DNA of 64,000 nt, taken from contig NZ_CP054916.1 of assembly GCF_013364155.1 (NCBI RefSeq), positions 2,724,501 to 2,788,500 on the forward strand. The letters run 5' to 3'. Position 1 is the stretch's first letter; the number at the start of each line of letters is the position of its first letter. The position numbers and the translations under genes are program-made. This DNA is from Streptomyces sp. NA02950. Lineage in GTDB: Bacteria; Actinomycetota; Actinomycetes; Streptomycetales; Streptomycetaceae. The notes under the pieces are model-generated. The model was not told the DNA's origin. It did not search any database and worked only from the letters and a program-made list of their open reading frames with translations. Shown piece after piece: positions 43,700 through 51,232 of the stretch.

Positions 43700-45946
43700 G
43701 TGAACCACCCCGACGACGACAACGAATTCTTCGACCGACTCGAAGCCGAGATAGCCGCCGACTACCCGCCCGACTCCGGGGGCGAGGTAGTCGACTTCAC
43801 CAAGGCCCGATCCGCCCGTGCCGAGTCGGCCAACCCCACCACCCGACCCGACGCCGACGCGTCGCCCGACTCAACGGCGCCCCGGTCGGCAGACCCGTCG
43901 GGTGGCGAGTCGGGCGACCCGACCACACCCCAGGTGGTCGACCAGCCGACCCGACCGGACGGCCCCGGGTACCTGGGTCGGCTGCTGGCCGCCAAGCGCC
44001 GTCCGGTCGTTCCGGTCTGGCTGCGGTCGACGGCGGAGCTGAAGACGGCCGCCGCGTGGGTGGCCCGGCACTACACGCACACCGCCGGATACCACGCCCT
44101 TCGGTCTCCGGTCTACGCCGCCCGCCTCACCTTCCAGGCGCCCACCGGGGCCGCGCGGTTCATCGGCGGCACGCTGCGGTGGATGGCCGACCGTGAGGGT
44201 GAGCCGGTCCGCCTCGCCGCTGTCCGGCGCGAGGATGCGGCCGACTACCTCAAGCTCTCGCGCCAGCGGGACGGACGGGTCCGGCTGCGCACCCTCGTGA
44301 CGGTGCTGGCCATGTTCGTCGGCCTGGGCGCCGCGCTGGCCATCTACGTGCTCGCTCCCGACTGGCTTCAGGCCGTCTCCGTGGGCGCGGTCGTGATGGC
44401 TCTCGGCTTCGCTGGCCGGAAGGCCGATGCCCCCGTGATCCATCGGGCGGTCGAGCTGCCCAAGGCGACCAAGCTGACCAGTGACATCGTGCTGCGCGCG
44501 TTGGGGTCGCTGGCCATTCCCGCGATCAATCAGGCCCAGGCCAAGGGCCGGGACGGGTTCACCTTCACCGCCCCGATCACCCGCGACGGCCCCGGCTGGC
44601 GTGCCGAGGGTGACCTGCCGTTCGGTGTGACGGTCACCGACATCATCGAGCGCCGGGAACGCCTCGCCTCAGGGCTCCGCCGTCCGCTGGGCTGCGTGTG
44701 GCCTGAGGCGGTGCCGGATGAGCACACCGGGCACCTGGTGCTGTGGGTCGGGGATCAGGACATGTCCCGGGCGAAGCAGCCGACGTGGCCGCTGCTGAAG
44801 TCCGGCCGTGTGGACCTGTTCAAGCCGGTCGCCTACGGCACCGACCAGCGCGGCCGGTGGGTCGAGGCCACGCTGATGTACATCGCGGGCGTGATCGGCG
44901 CGATCCCCCGCATGGGCAAGACGTTCCTGCTCCGTCTCCTGCTCCTCATCGCCGCCCTGGACCCCCGGGCCGAGCTGCACACCTACGACATGAAGGGCAC
45001 CGGCGACCTTGACCCGGTCGGCAACGCCGTCTCCCACCGGCACGCCGCTGGCGACGATGACGAGGCGATCGAGTACGCCATCGCCGACTTCCGCGCGCTG
45101 CGCGAGGAGTTGCGCCGCCGCACCAAGGTGATCCGGTCCCTGCCCCGGGACATCTGCCCGGAGTCGAAGGTGACCAGCGCTCTCGCCGACAAGCGGTCGC
45201 TGGGGCTGCACCCGATCGTGGTCGGCGTGGATGAGTGCCAGGTGCTCTTTGAGCACCCGAAGTACAAGGATGAGTTCGAGGAGATCGCCACGGACCTGGT
45301 CAAGCGTGGTCCGGCCACCGGCATCGTGCTGCTCCTGGCGACCCAGCGCCCCGACGCCAAGGCGCTGCCCACGGGCATCTCCGCGAACGCCTCGGCCCGC
45401 TGGTGCCTGAAGGTCATGGGCCAGCTGGAGAACGACATGGTCCTGGGCACCTCCGCCTACAAGCGCGGCGTGCGCGCGACCATGTTCGCCTGGGCCGACA
45501 AGGGCATCCATTACTTCGTCGGCGAAGGCTCCGACGCCCGGATCGTGCGCGCCATCTACATCGACGGACGCGACGCCGAAGCCATCGGCGCCCGCGCCCG
45601 CAAGGCGCGCGAGGCGGCGGGCACTCTCTCCGGGCACGCGCTGGGGGAAGAGCCGGAGCCCACGACCAGCGCGTATGACCTGCTCGCCGACATCCTCGCC
45701 GTCGTCCCCGCCAAGGAGTCCAAGGCGTGGTCGGAGACGGTTGCCGCGCGGCTGGCGGAGCTGCGGCCGGAGGTCTACGACGGCTGGGACCCCGAAGCGC
45801 TCTCCGCAGCGCTCAAGCCGCTCGGTGTCTCCACGATCCAGGTGGGCCGCCGGGTGGACGGCAAGGTCGTCAACCGGCGCGGTATCGACCGCTCCCACAT
45901 CACCACCGCGATTGCGGAGCGTGACGGAAAGCGGGACGCGGGCTGA
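43700..45946 (+). CDS. traB: TraB/FtsK-type DNA translocase for conjugative transfer
   Basis: 748 residues from a GTG at 43700 with GGAAGGA seven bases upstream. Layout: about 190 polar residues, two hydrophobic segments (about 200-240), then an FtsK/SpoIIIE-type ATPase with a Walker-A-like IPRMGKT (Gly406-Lys407-Thr408) and Walker B VVGVDECQ (Asp511-Glu512), and a C-terminal 90 residues that could be a winged helix. TraB proteins of Streptomyces plasmids pump double-stranded DNA as hexamers and recognise clt repeats through that tail. The CTAG palindromes 11 bases after its stop are candidate targets. No relaxase is present, as expected. Confidence 0.9.
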   Translation: MNHPDDDNEFFDRLEAEIAADYPPDSGGEVVDFTKARSARAESANPTTRPDADASPDSTAPRSADPSGGESGDPTTPQVVDQPTRPDGPGYLGRLLAAKRRPVVPVWLRSTAELKTAAAWVARHYTHTAGYHALRSPVYAARLTFQAPTGAARFIGGTLRWMADREGEPVRLAAVRREDAADYLKLSRQRDGRVRLRTLVTVLAMFVGLGAALAIYVLAPDWLQAVSVGAVVMALGFAGRKADAPVIHRAVELPKATKLTSDIVLRALGSLAIPAINQAQAKGRDGFTFTAPITRDGPGWRAEGDLPFGVTVTDIIERRERLASGLRRPLGCVWPEAVPDEHTGHLVLWVGDQDMSRAKQPTWPLLKSGRVDLFKPVAYGTDQRGRWVEATLMYIAGVIGAIPRMGKTFLLRLLLLIAALDPRAELHTYDMKGTGDLDPVGNAVSHRHAAGDDDEAIEYAIADFRALREELRRRTKVIRSLPRDICPESKVTSALADKRSLGLHPIVVGVDECQVLFEHPKYKDEFEEIATDLVKRGPATGIVLLLATQRPDAKALPTGISANASARWCLKVMGQLENDMVLGTSAYKRGVRATMFAWADKGIHYFVGEGSDARIVRAIYIDGRDAEAIGARARKAREAAGTLSGHALGEEPEPTTSAYDLLADILAVVPAKESKAWSETVAARLAELRPEVYDGWDPEALSAALKPLGVSTIQVGRRVDGKVVNRRGIDRSHITTAIAERDGKRDAG

Positions 45947-45956
45947 TCGTCCGGGG

Positions 45957-46044
45957 CCGCTAGCGCTAGCGGCATACCCCGCTAACGTTAGCGGCCCCGC
46001 TAGCGCCCCACACCGCATCTGATCAGGCCGCTAGCGGATAGCGG
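45957..46044. repeat. CCGCTA palindrome cluster downstream of traB (possible clt)
   Basis: Two perfect 16-bp palindromes (45957-45972 CCGCTAGC/GCTAGCGG and 45979-45994 CCGCTAAC/GTTAGCGG), a half site CCGCTAGCG at 45997, a perfect 10-bp palindrome CCGCTAGCGG at 46028-46037 and a half site TAGCGG at 46039. The 6-mer CCGCTA or its complement occurs eight times in 88 bases. Its place next to traB fits a cis-acting transfer locus, or the operator of an element regulator. Confidence 0.7.
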
Positions 46045-46087
46045 CCCACCTGCGGAAACCCCTCGAAGCCGCCCGGGAGGGCCCTCC

Positions 46088-46339
46088 ATGACCCCCATCA
46101 CCCTTGCTATCACCTGCCTGCTCGCCATCACACTCGGTTACGCATCTCTGTGTGCGGTCTCGCCGTTCGGCGACTGCCGGAAGTGCCACGGCATGGGCCA
46201 CGCCATCAAGACCGACCGCAAAGGCCGCATGAAGCGCGGCAAGGACTGCCGCCGCTGCGACGCCACCGGCAAGCGCATACGCGCCGGTCGCTGGCTCTAC
46301 AACCGCGCCGCCCGCATCCACCGCGACGGCACCCGCTGA
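46088..46339 (+). CDS. Small membrane protein with zinc-ribbon-like CxxC pairs
   Basis: 83 residues, GGGAGG eight bases before the ATG. One hydrophobic N-terminal segment (about 4-26) and then CRKCHGMGHA and CRRCDATGK, a DnaJ-like CxxCxGxG type pair, in a very basic context. It resembles the small proteins that follow traB in plasmid spread operons, but the exact family was not recognised. The cysteine pairs echo the two mini zinc-ribbon genes at 39948 and 40076. Confidence 0.7.
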   Translation: MTPITLAITCLLAITLGYASLCAVSPFGDCRKCHGMGHAIKTDRKGRMKRGKDCRRCDATGKRIRAGRWLYNRAARIHRDGTR

Positions 46340-46366
46340 CCCGCTCCCAGAAAGGGGCTCACACCC

Positions 46367-46561
46367 ATGACCGTCACCGTCTCCCTGGTGCTGCTGCTCG
46401 CCATCGGCCTGGGCGCTCTGTTCAAGGGCGGGCATCTGCGCGTCGGGGCCGCTGTCATCGCCGTGCTGTTCGGCTTCTACCTCGCCAACACCGACGCCGC
46501 TCCCTCGGTGAACAAGACCGTCACCTCCATCACCGACGCCATCACCGGCATCGGCAACTGA
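46367..46561 (+). CDS. Small hydrophobic protein, spread (Spd) type
   Basis: 64 residues from the ATG at 46367. Two hydrophobic segments (VSLVLLLAIGLGALF and VGAAVIAVLFGFYLA) joined by a short basic loop, then a Thr/Ser-rich amphipathic end. Size and position match SpdB/SpdD-type membrane proteins that help spread transferred DNA between septated compartments of the recipient mycelium. The identity is inferred only from position and size. Confidence 0.6.
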   Translation: MTVTVSLVLLLAIGLGALFKGGHLRVGAAVIAVLFGFYLANTDAAPSVNKTVTSITDAITGIGN

Positions 46562-46581
46562 CCTCCACGGGGCCGGTCCAC

Positions 46582-46782
46582 GTGAACGAGCGCATCACGC
46601 TCATGGCCGCTGGCGAACTCCGCGACGCCCTCGCCGCCCACCAACGCGGCGACGTCCCCGCGACCCTCGGCGCGCTGATGAGCATCGATCCCGAGTCCTG
46701 GCAGGCCATCGAACGCCGCCTCGCCTCCCTCGGCGGCAACCTCCCCGACGTCCTCGCCGCTCTCCGAGGAGAAACCCCGTGA
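46582..46782 (+). CDS. Small helical protein, 66 residues
   Basis: GTG at 46582 is used; ATG at 46603 is in frame. Ala/Leu-rich helices with SIDPESWQAIERRLASLG. No domain is recognised. Its stop overlaps the GTG of the next gene (GTGA), so they are translated together. Its place in the spread operon suggests a transfer accessory. Confidence 0.5.
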   Translation: MNERITLMAAGELRDALAAHQRGDVPATLGALMSIDPESWQAIERRLASLGGNLPDVLAALRGETP

Positions 46783-47036
46783 CTCCCGAACTGATCACCG
46801 CCGCCGCGCTGCTGGCGCCCGGCGCGATCCTCGGCCCGGTGTGCCTCGCCGGACACCGCCGCGCCCGCCGCCGCGACGCCATCGAAGCCGCGGTATGCGC
46901 CGCCTACCGGCCCGGCCCGCCCGACGAGGACCCCGAGCCCCCGCCCAAGGGCCGCATGAAGGGCAAGCCCCAGACCGCGCCCGCTCGCCTCGCCCAGGTC
47001 ATCGACTTCCCCACCAACCGCCGCAACGCCGCCTGA
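46779..47036 (+). CDS. Small basic membrane-tethered protein, 85 residues
   Basis: GTG at 46779 overlaps the preceding stop, with GAGGAGAAA upstream. One hydrophobic segment (ITAAALLAPGAILGPVCLAG), then a strongly basic, Pro/Lys-rich tail (RMKGKPQTAPARL). It may sit at the membrane with its tail on DNA. No family was recognised. Confidence 0.6.
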   Translation: MTPELITAAALLAPGAILGPVCLAGHRRARRRDAIEAAVCAAYRPGPPDEDPEPPPKGRMKGKPQTAPARLAQVIDFPTNRRNAA

Positions 47037-47057
47037 ACAGGCCAGGAGCGATCCACC

Positions 47058-47420
47058 ATGCCGCAGCAGACCATGACCGCCGCCGAACTCTCCGACGCCG
47101 CTGCCGAAGCCATCCGCCAGCTCAACCACCTCACCCGCCCGGCGGGGAACGGTCTGGAGTACCCGGGCGACGCGTACAGCACCGTCTCCAACCTCAAGAC
47201 CCTCGTACAGCGCCTCCCGCAGACCTTCGAGCAGATCTTTGCCTTCCTCGCCGATCTGCACGAGGGCGGGAACCTGCGCAGCGACCGGGGCCCGAACGCC
47301 GATGACGACGTGGCCGCCGTCAAGGCCGCCCTCGACTGGGCTGCGGACGACGCCCGGAACCTCGCCGAAACCCTCGACAGCGCGCACTCCGCACTGAGCC
47401 CCATCAGCTACGCCGCATAG
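47058..47420 (+). CDS. Helical hypothetical protein, 120 residues
   Basis: ATG at 47058, with CAGGAGCGA 12 bases upstream. Predicted largely helical (AAEAIRQLNHLTRP, NLKTLVQRLPQTFEQIFAFLADLHEGGNL, VAAVKAALDWAADDARNLAETLDSAHSAL). No domain is recognised. It closes the spread-type operon; the leader repeat follows 10 bases after its stop. Confidence 0.62.
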   Translation: MPQQTMTAAELSDAAAEAIRQLNHLTRPAGNGLEYPGDAYSTVSNLKTLVQRLPQTFEQIFAFLADLHEGGNLRSDRGPNADDDVAAVKAALDWAADDARNLAETLDSAHSALSPISYAA

Positions 47421-47430
47421 CTGCACCGGG

Positions 47431-47476
47431 GCGGTCGCCCTCTCGCCAAAGACCGCGACCGCCCCGGCCCTACCCC
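47431..47476 (+). repeat. Leader repeat, copy 2 (46 bp), ahead of the replication gene
   Basis: Matches 40228-40274 except for one substitution and one indel. It contains the GCGGTCG/CGACCGC inverted repeat and lies 32 bases before the rep start (GTG 47509). Confidence 0.85.
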
Positions 47477-47508
47477 ATCCATCCGCAGACAGACAGGAGG
47501 ACTCAATA

Positions 47509-49314
47509 GTGGCACCCGAGCCCGCCCCGTCGCCGTACGACAACGTGCGTACGCTGCACGGCGGCGCCGAGCCTGGCATTGACCGGATGCCCCCGCAGGA
47601 TCTCGAAGCCGAGCAGTCCGTTCTAGGCGCCATGCTGCTGTCCGCCGCCGCCATCGACGATGTGGTCGCAGCGATGGACCCCGCCGACCACTACCGGCCC
47701 GCGCACGAGACGATTCACCGCGCCATTCGCGAGCTGCACGACCAGGGCCAGCCCGTCGACCCCATCACCCTCACGCACCACCTCGACAAGCGCGGCGACC
47801 TGGCACGCGTCGGCGGCGCGAGCTACCTGCACACCCTCGTGCAGACCGTGCCGACCACCGCCAACGCCGAGTACTACGCCGAGATCGTGCGGGACAAGGC
47901 CGATCGCCGCCGCCTGATCGAGGCCGGTAACCGGCTCGCGCAACTGGCCGCCGAACCCGGCACAGATGCCGAAGAGGTCCGGGCCACCATGCTCGCCGAG
48001 GTCACCGCGCTCGCCCCGAGCCCGGCCGGGCAGGAGAGCGACAGTGCCGGCACCCCAGCCGGACCCCCAAACCCCCTCTACGACCCGCACTCAAGCATCC
48101 GCCGCCCGCACCGGCCGGGGCCCACCCCGCACCCGGATGTGTTCTGCGGCTGGGTCGGCGAGACCGTGCGCGAGCTGGACCCCACCACCGAAGCGGACCC
48201 GGTTGCCGTGCTCGCCAACCTCCTGTCCGCCGCCGGGGCCGTTATCGGCCGCCGCCCGCACCTCATGGTGGGCAACGACCGGCACCCCTGCCTGATCTGG
48301 GCCCTGACCATCGGCCCCACCTCCTCAGGCCGCAAGGGCTCGGCCACCTCGACCGTGCGGCGGGTGCTCGCCGAGGCCCTGCCCGACTTCTTCGGCCCCG
48401 AGCACACCCCGCGCGGCCTGAACTCCGGGGAAGGGCTGATCGAGTACGTCAAGGACGACGACAGCGAGGACGCCAACCCGGCCAGCGTCGACAAGCGGCT
48501 GTGGGTCCTGGAGTCGGAATACGCCGTGACCATGAGCAGAGGGCGGCGCGAGGGCAGCAGCCTGCCCGGTGTGCTGCGGCAGGCATGGGACGGGGATTCG
48601 CTCGGCTCAATGGTCCGCGACTCACTCAAGGCCACGGACCCGCACATCGCGATCCTGGGCCACATCACCCCGGAGGAGTTCCGGGCCAAGATGCAGGACT
48701 CCGAGATGGCCGGGGGCACTTACAACCGGTTCCTGCCGATCTTCTGCCACCGCAACCTGATCCTTCCTGGCTCGCGCGGCGCCAGCCCGGAGCTGGTGAC
48801 CAACCTCGCCACTGGTTGGCGGACCGTCCTCGCCGACGCGGCCCAGGTTGATGAGGTGAAGTTCAGCCCAGACGCATGGGCTCTGTACTGCGACGAGGTG
48901 TATCCAGCGCTCAGCGAGGACGACGCGGCGGGCGGTGTGATCGCCCAGTTCACCGCCCGAGCGGCCCCGTACGTCCAGCGGACCGCCATGGTCTACGCCC
49001 TGTGCGACCACACCGACACCATCGCCGAGCACCACATGCGCGCCGCCTGGCACCTCCTCGACTACGCCCGCGCCTCCGCCGTCCACCTGCTCGGCAACGT
49101 CTCCGGTGACCCCAAGGTGGACAAGCTCGCGACCGCCGTCCGCGCGGCCGGAGCGGACGGGCTCACAGGCGAGCAGGTTCGGAAGCTGTTCAAGAGCACG
49201 GGCAAGGCAGAGCGTGAACGGCTCACGGCCGCACTACTGGACCTGCCCGGCTACAGCCGCACGCAGAAGCCCACCGCAGGCCGTCCGACCACTGTCCTCG
49301 CCTACACGGGCTGA
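47509..49314 (+). CDS. Replication protein: DnaB-like N-domain fused to a P-loop module
   Basis: 601 residues from a GTG with ACAGGAGG eight bases upstream. Residues 27-145 match the replicative-helicase (DnaB) N-terminal domain: DLEAEQSVLGAMLLS, GGASYLHTL and the RRRLIEAGNRLAQLA linker. Residues about 205-500 resemble DUF3987 primase/helicase-like proteins, with GPTSSGRKG at 269-277 as a shifted P-loop and LWVLESEYA as Walker B-like. The end is helical with a possible wHTH. This is probably the element's replication initiator/helicase. RepSA-type rolling-circle or Prim-Pol motifs, usual in AICEs, were not seen. Iteron-like repeats follow. Confidence 0.7.
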   Translation: MAPEPAPSPYDNVRTLHGGAEPGIDRMPPQDLEAEQSVLGAMLLSAAAIDDVVAAMDPADHYRPAHETIHRAIRELHDQGQPVDPITLTHHLDKRGDLARVGGASYLHTLVQTVPTTANAEYYAEIVRDKADRRRLIEAGNRLAQLAAEPGTDAEEVRATMLAEVTALAPSPAGQESDSAGTPAGPPNPLYDPHSSIRRPHRPGPTPHPDVFCGWVGETVRELDPTTEADPVAVLANLLSAAGAVIGRRPHLMVGNDRHPCLIWALTIGPTSSGRKGSATSTVRRVLAEALPDFFGPEHTPRGLNSGEGLIEYVKDDDSEDANPASVDKRLWVLESEYAVTMSRGRREGSSLPGVLRQAWDGDSLGSMVRDSLKATDPHIAILGHITPEEFRAKMQDSEMAGGTYNRFLPIFCHRNLILPGSRGASPELVTNLATGWRTVLADAAQVDEVKFSPDAWALYCDEVYPALSEDDAAGGVIAQFTARAAPYVQRTAMVYALCDHTDTIAEHHMRAAWHLLDYARASAVHLLGNVSGDPKVDKLATAVRAAGADGLTGEQVRKLFKSTGKAERERLTAALLDLPGYSRTQKPTAGRPTTVLAYTG

Positions 49315-49316
49315 GG

Positions 49317-49502
49317 CCGGTAAGGGCGAAAAGGTAGATAAGCCTGCTGACCTGCGAAAACAGCGATCCGGTAAGGGAGTCGGTAAGCGGGGTGGAAAGT
49401 CCGCAGAGCCAATGGCCAAGACTTACCGACCACCTTTCCAACCCCCTTACCGGCGCCGTAAAAGCCCAGCTCAAGCGGCTTATCACCCTTATCGCCCTTA
49501 CC
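49317..49502. repeat. Iteron-like GGTAAG repeats between rep and xis (possible origin)
   Basis: CCGGTAAGGG at 49317-49326 and 49368-49377, CGGTAAGCGG at 49381, and the inverted copies CTTACCG at 49422, CCCTTACCGG at 49444-49453 and CCCTTACC at 49495. Degenerate GATAAG/CTTATC variants at 49337, 49479 and 49488. The arrangement, direct repeats on one side and inverted on the other within 190 bases, fits initiator-binding iterons. The spacing is irregular. Confidence 0.6.
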
Positions 49503-49533
49503 TCCCCGCCCGGACATACGAAGGGAACTGACC

Positions 49534-49788
49534 ATGTCCGCCCATGGGGCCAGGACTCAGCCGCCCGCTAGCGACCCCCGCACCACGCTGCGGGCCGGAC
49601 TCCCGGATCGCTACCTCACCCCCGACGACATCGCCGAGATGTTCGAAGTCTCGAGAGAGACCGTCTACACCTGGCGCAAGAAGCGCATCGGCCCGCCCGG
49701 ATTCCGCGTCGGCAAGCACGTGCGCTACGACCCCACCGCCGTCCAGCGCTGGGCCGCTGAGCGTATGGCGGCCGACACCGCCGCCTGA
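49534..49788 (+). CDS. xis: Excisionase / MerR-like helix-turn-helix protein
   Basis: 84 residues from the ATG at 49534, with GAAGGGA seven bases upstream. The helix-turn-helix DIAEMFEVSRETVYTWRKKRIGPPGFRVGKHVRYDPTAV is the common Xis type that bends DNA at attachment sites so that Int can excise the element. It lies before the integrase gene, as in pSAM2. A CCGCTAGCG copy lies inside the gene (49565-49573). Confidence 0.88.
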   Translation: MSAHGARTQPPASDPRTTLRAGLPDRYLTPDDIAEMFEVSRETVYTWRKKRIGPPGFRVGKHVRYDPTAVQRWAAERMAADTAA

Positions 49789-49818
49789 ACGACGACCAAC
49801 TGAGCGCATCACCACCCC

Positions 49819-49850
49819 GCAGGGGCGGAGCCACTGGGCTCCGCCCCTGC
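49819..49850. terminator. Very strong hairpin between xis and int
   Basis: GCAGGGGCGGAGCC (49819-49832) pairs perfectly with GGCTCCGCCCCTGC (49837-49850), 14 pairs around a four-base loop. It ends 32 bases before the int start, so it should limit read-through of int from the rep-xis transcript. Confidence 0.75.
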
Positions 49851-49882
49851 TCTGATCTGTCCGAGAAGGGATCACGCCTCAA

Positions 49883-51145
49883 ATGGCTGGCCACATCCAA
49901 GACCGCTGGTACAAGAACGAACCCGGCCCCAACGGCAAACCCCACCGCGTCAAGACCAACCGTCACGGCACGGGCATGCGCTACCGCGCCCGGTACGTCG
50001 GCCCCGATGGCACCGAGAAGTCCAAGTCATTCCGCGACGGACAGAAGCGCCTAGCCGAGAAGTGGCTCAACAACACCGCGTCTGACATGTCGCGAGGTCA
50101 GTACATTGATCCGCGCGCCGCCCGGATCACCTTCAAGGGCTACGCCGACAAATGGCTCAAGGCTCACACCACGGATCCGTCCAGCCAGATCGTGACCGAA
50201 CAGCGGCTTCGCCTGCACGCGTTCCCACTCATCGGCTCGCGACCGCTGGACTCGTTCCGCCCCGAGCACATACGCGGACTGGTGGGCGCCTTGGAGGCGA
50301 ACCCATCTGTCAGCGGTGGGTACGCGCGCAACATCTACGGCGACGTTCGAGCCGTCCTGAGCGCGGCCGTGGACGACGGTCCATTGCCTCGGAATCCGTG
50401 CACCGCGAAGTCTGTCCGCCCTCCAACAGCCGAGCGGCGCCGCGTCGCGCCGTGGCTGACCACCCAAGTGCACGCCGTCCGCGCAGCGCTCCCCGGGCGG
50501 TACCGGACCATGGTGGACACGGGTGCGGGGTGCGGACTCCGACAGGGTGAGATCGTAGGGCTCGCTGAAGACGCCCTCGACTTCGAAGGCGGCATCCTGC
50601 GAGTGGTCCGGCAGGTGAAGCTGATCCAGGGGAAGGCCGTGTTCGCCCCGCCGAAGTGCGGCAAGGAGAGGGACGTGCCCCTGCCGTCGTCGGTGGCTGA
50701 GGCTCTGCGCGGTCACATGGACGCCTACAAGCCGGTGGAGATCACGCTCCCGTGGCGGAAGCCGGACGGCCCGAAGGTGTCGGCCCGTCTCCTGTTCACG
50801 AACACCGCGAGTGGGGTCGTGTGGCGCAGTAACTTCAACATCCAGGAGTGGAAGCCCGCGCTCGCCGTCGCTGGCCTCATCCCGGACGCCGGGGCGGACG
50901 GCAAGTACGAGTCCGCGCGTGAGCACGGCATGCACGCGCTGAGGCACTTCTACGCGTCCGTGCTGCTGGATGCTGGAGAGAGCATCAAGGCCGTCAGCCA
51001 GTATCTGGGGCACACCGACCCCGCGCTGACGCTGCGGGTATACGCGCACCTCATGCCGTCGAGCCAGGAGCGTACGAGGAAGGCCATCGATCGAGCGTTC
51101 CAACCCACTCCGCGCGAGACTGACGGCCCAGAGACGGCCCAGTGA
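49883..51145 (+). CDS. int: Tyrosine recombinase integrase
   Basis: 420 residues from the ATG at 49883, with GAAGGGA 11 bases upstream. N-terminal Arm-type DNA-binding and core-binding parts precede the catalytic domain, with all key residues visible: Arg220 (GCGLRQGE), His351 and Arg354 (HALRH), His377 (LGHTD) and the nucleophile Tyr387 (RVYAHL). It integrates the element into the rlmN 5' end and, with Xis, excises it. It ends 67 bases from the right attachment site, the normal place for such genes. Confidence 0.95.
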   Translation: MAGHIQDRWYKNEPGPNGKPHRVKTNRHGTGMRYRARYVGPDGTEKSKSFRDGQKRLAEKWLNNTASDMSRGQYIDPRAARITFKGYADKWLKAHTTDPSSQIVTEQRLRLHAFPLIGSRPLDSFRPEHIRGLVGALEANPSVSGGYARNIYGDVRAVLSAAVDDGPLPRNPCTAKSVRPPTAERRRVAPWLTTQVHAVRAALPGRYRTMVDTGAGCGLRQGEIVGLAEDALDFEGGILRVVRQVKLIQGKAVFAPPKCGKERDVPLPSSVAEALRGHMDAYKPVEITLPWRKPDGPKVSARLLFTNTASGVVWRSNFNIQEWKPALAVAGLIPDAGADGKYESAREHGMHALRHFYASVLLDAGESIKAVSQYLGHTDPALTLRVYAHLMPSSQERTRKAIDRAFQPTPRETDGPETAQ

Positions 51146-51148
51146 CCC

Positions 51149-51197
51149 GCGAAGGGCCCCCTACCGACGCCAAACGCGCAGGTAGGGGGCCCTTCGC
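51149..51197. terminator. Terminator beside the right attachment site
   Basis: GCGAAGGGCCCCCTACC (51149-51165) pairs perfectly with GGTAGGGGGCCCTTCGC (51181-51197), 17 pairs around a 15-base loop. It lies right after the int stop and insulates int and the chromosomal cdsA end in both directions. Confidence 0.9.
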
Positions 51198-51232
51198 CCC
51201 CGGATCACTTCCAGTTCTCCGGGCTTAGGCAT
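51161..51232 (-). pseudogene. rlmN 5' remnant fused to element DNA at the right end
   Basis: The right repeat copy retains the rlmN ATG (51232) and first six codons. Reading on leftwards into element DNA gives a 23-residue mini ORF ending in TAG near 51161. It carries the ribosome site of rlmN and sits in the old rlmN upstream context, a scar that shows the direction of insertion. Confidence 0.7.

Noticed and set aside
49106..49531. A 141-residue open frame spanning the rep 3' end and the iteron region
   Set aside because: It overlaps the rep gene in another frame and its residues come from the GGTAAG repeats; no gene-like features.
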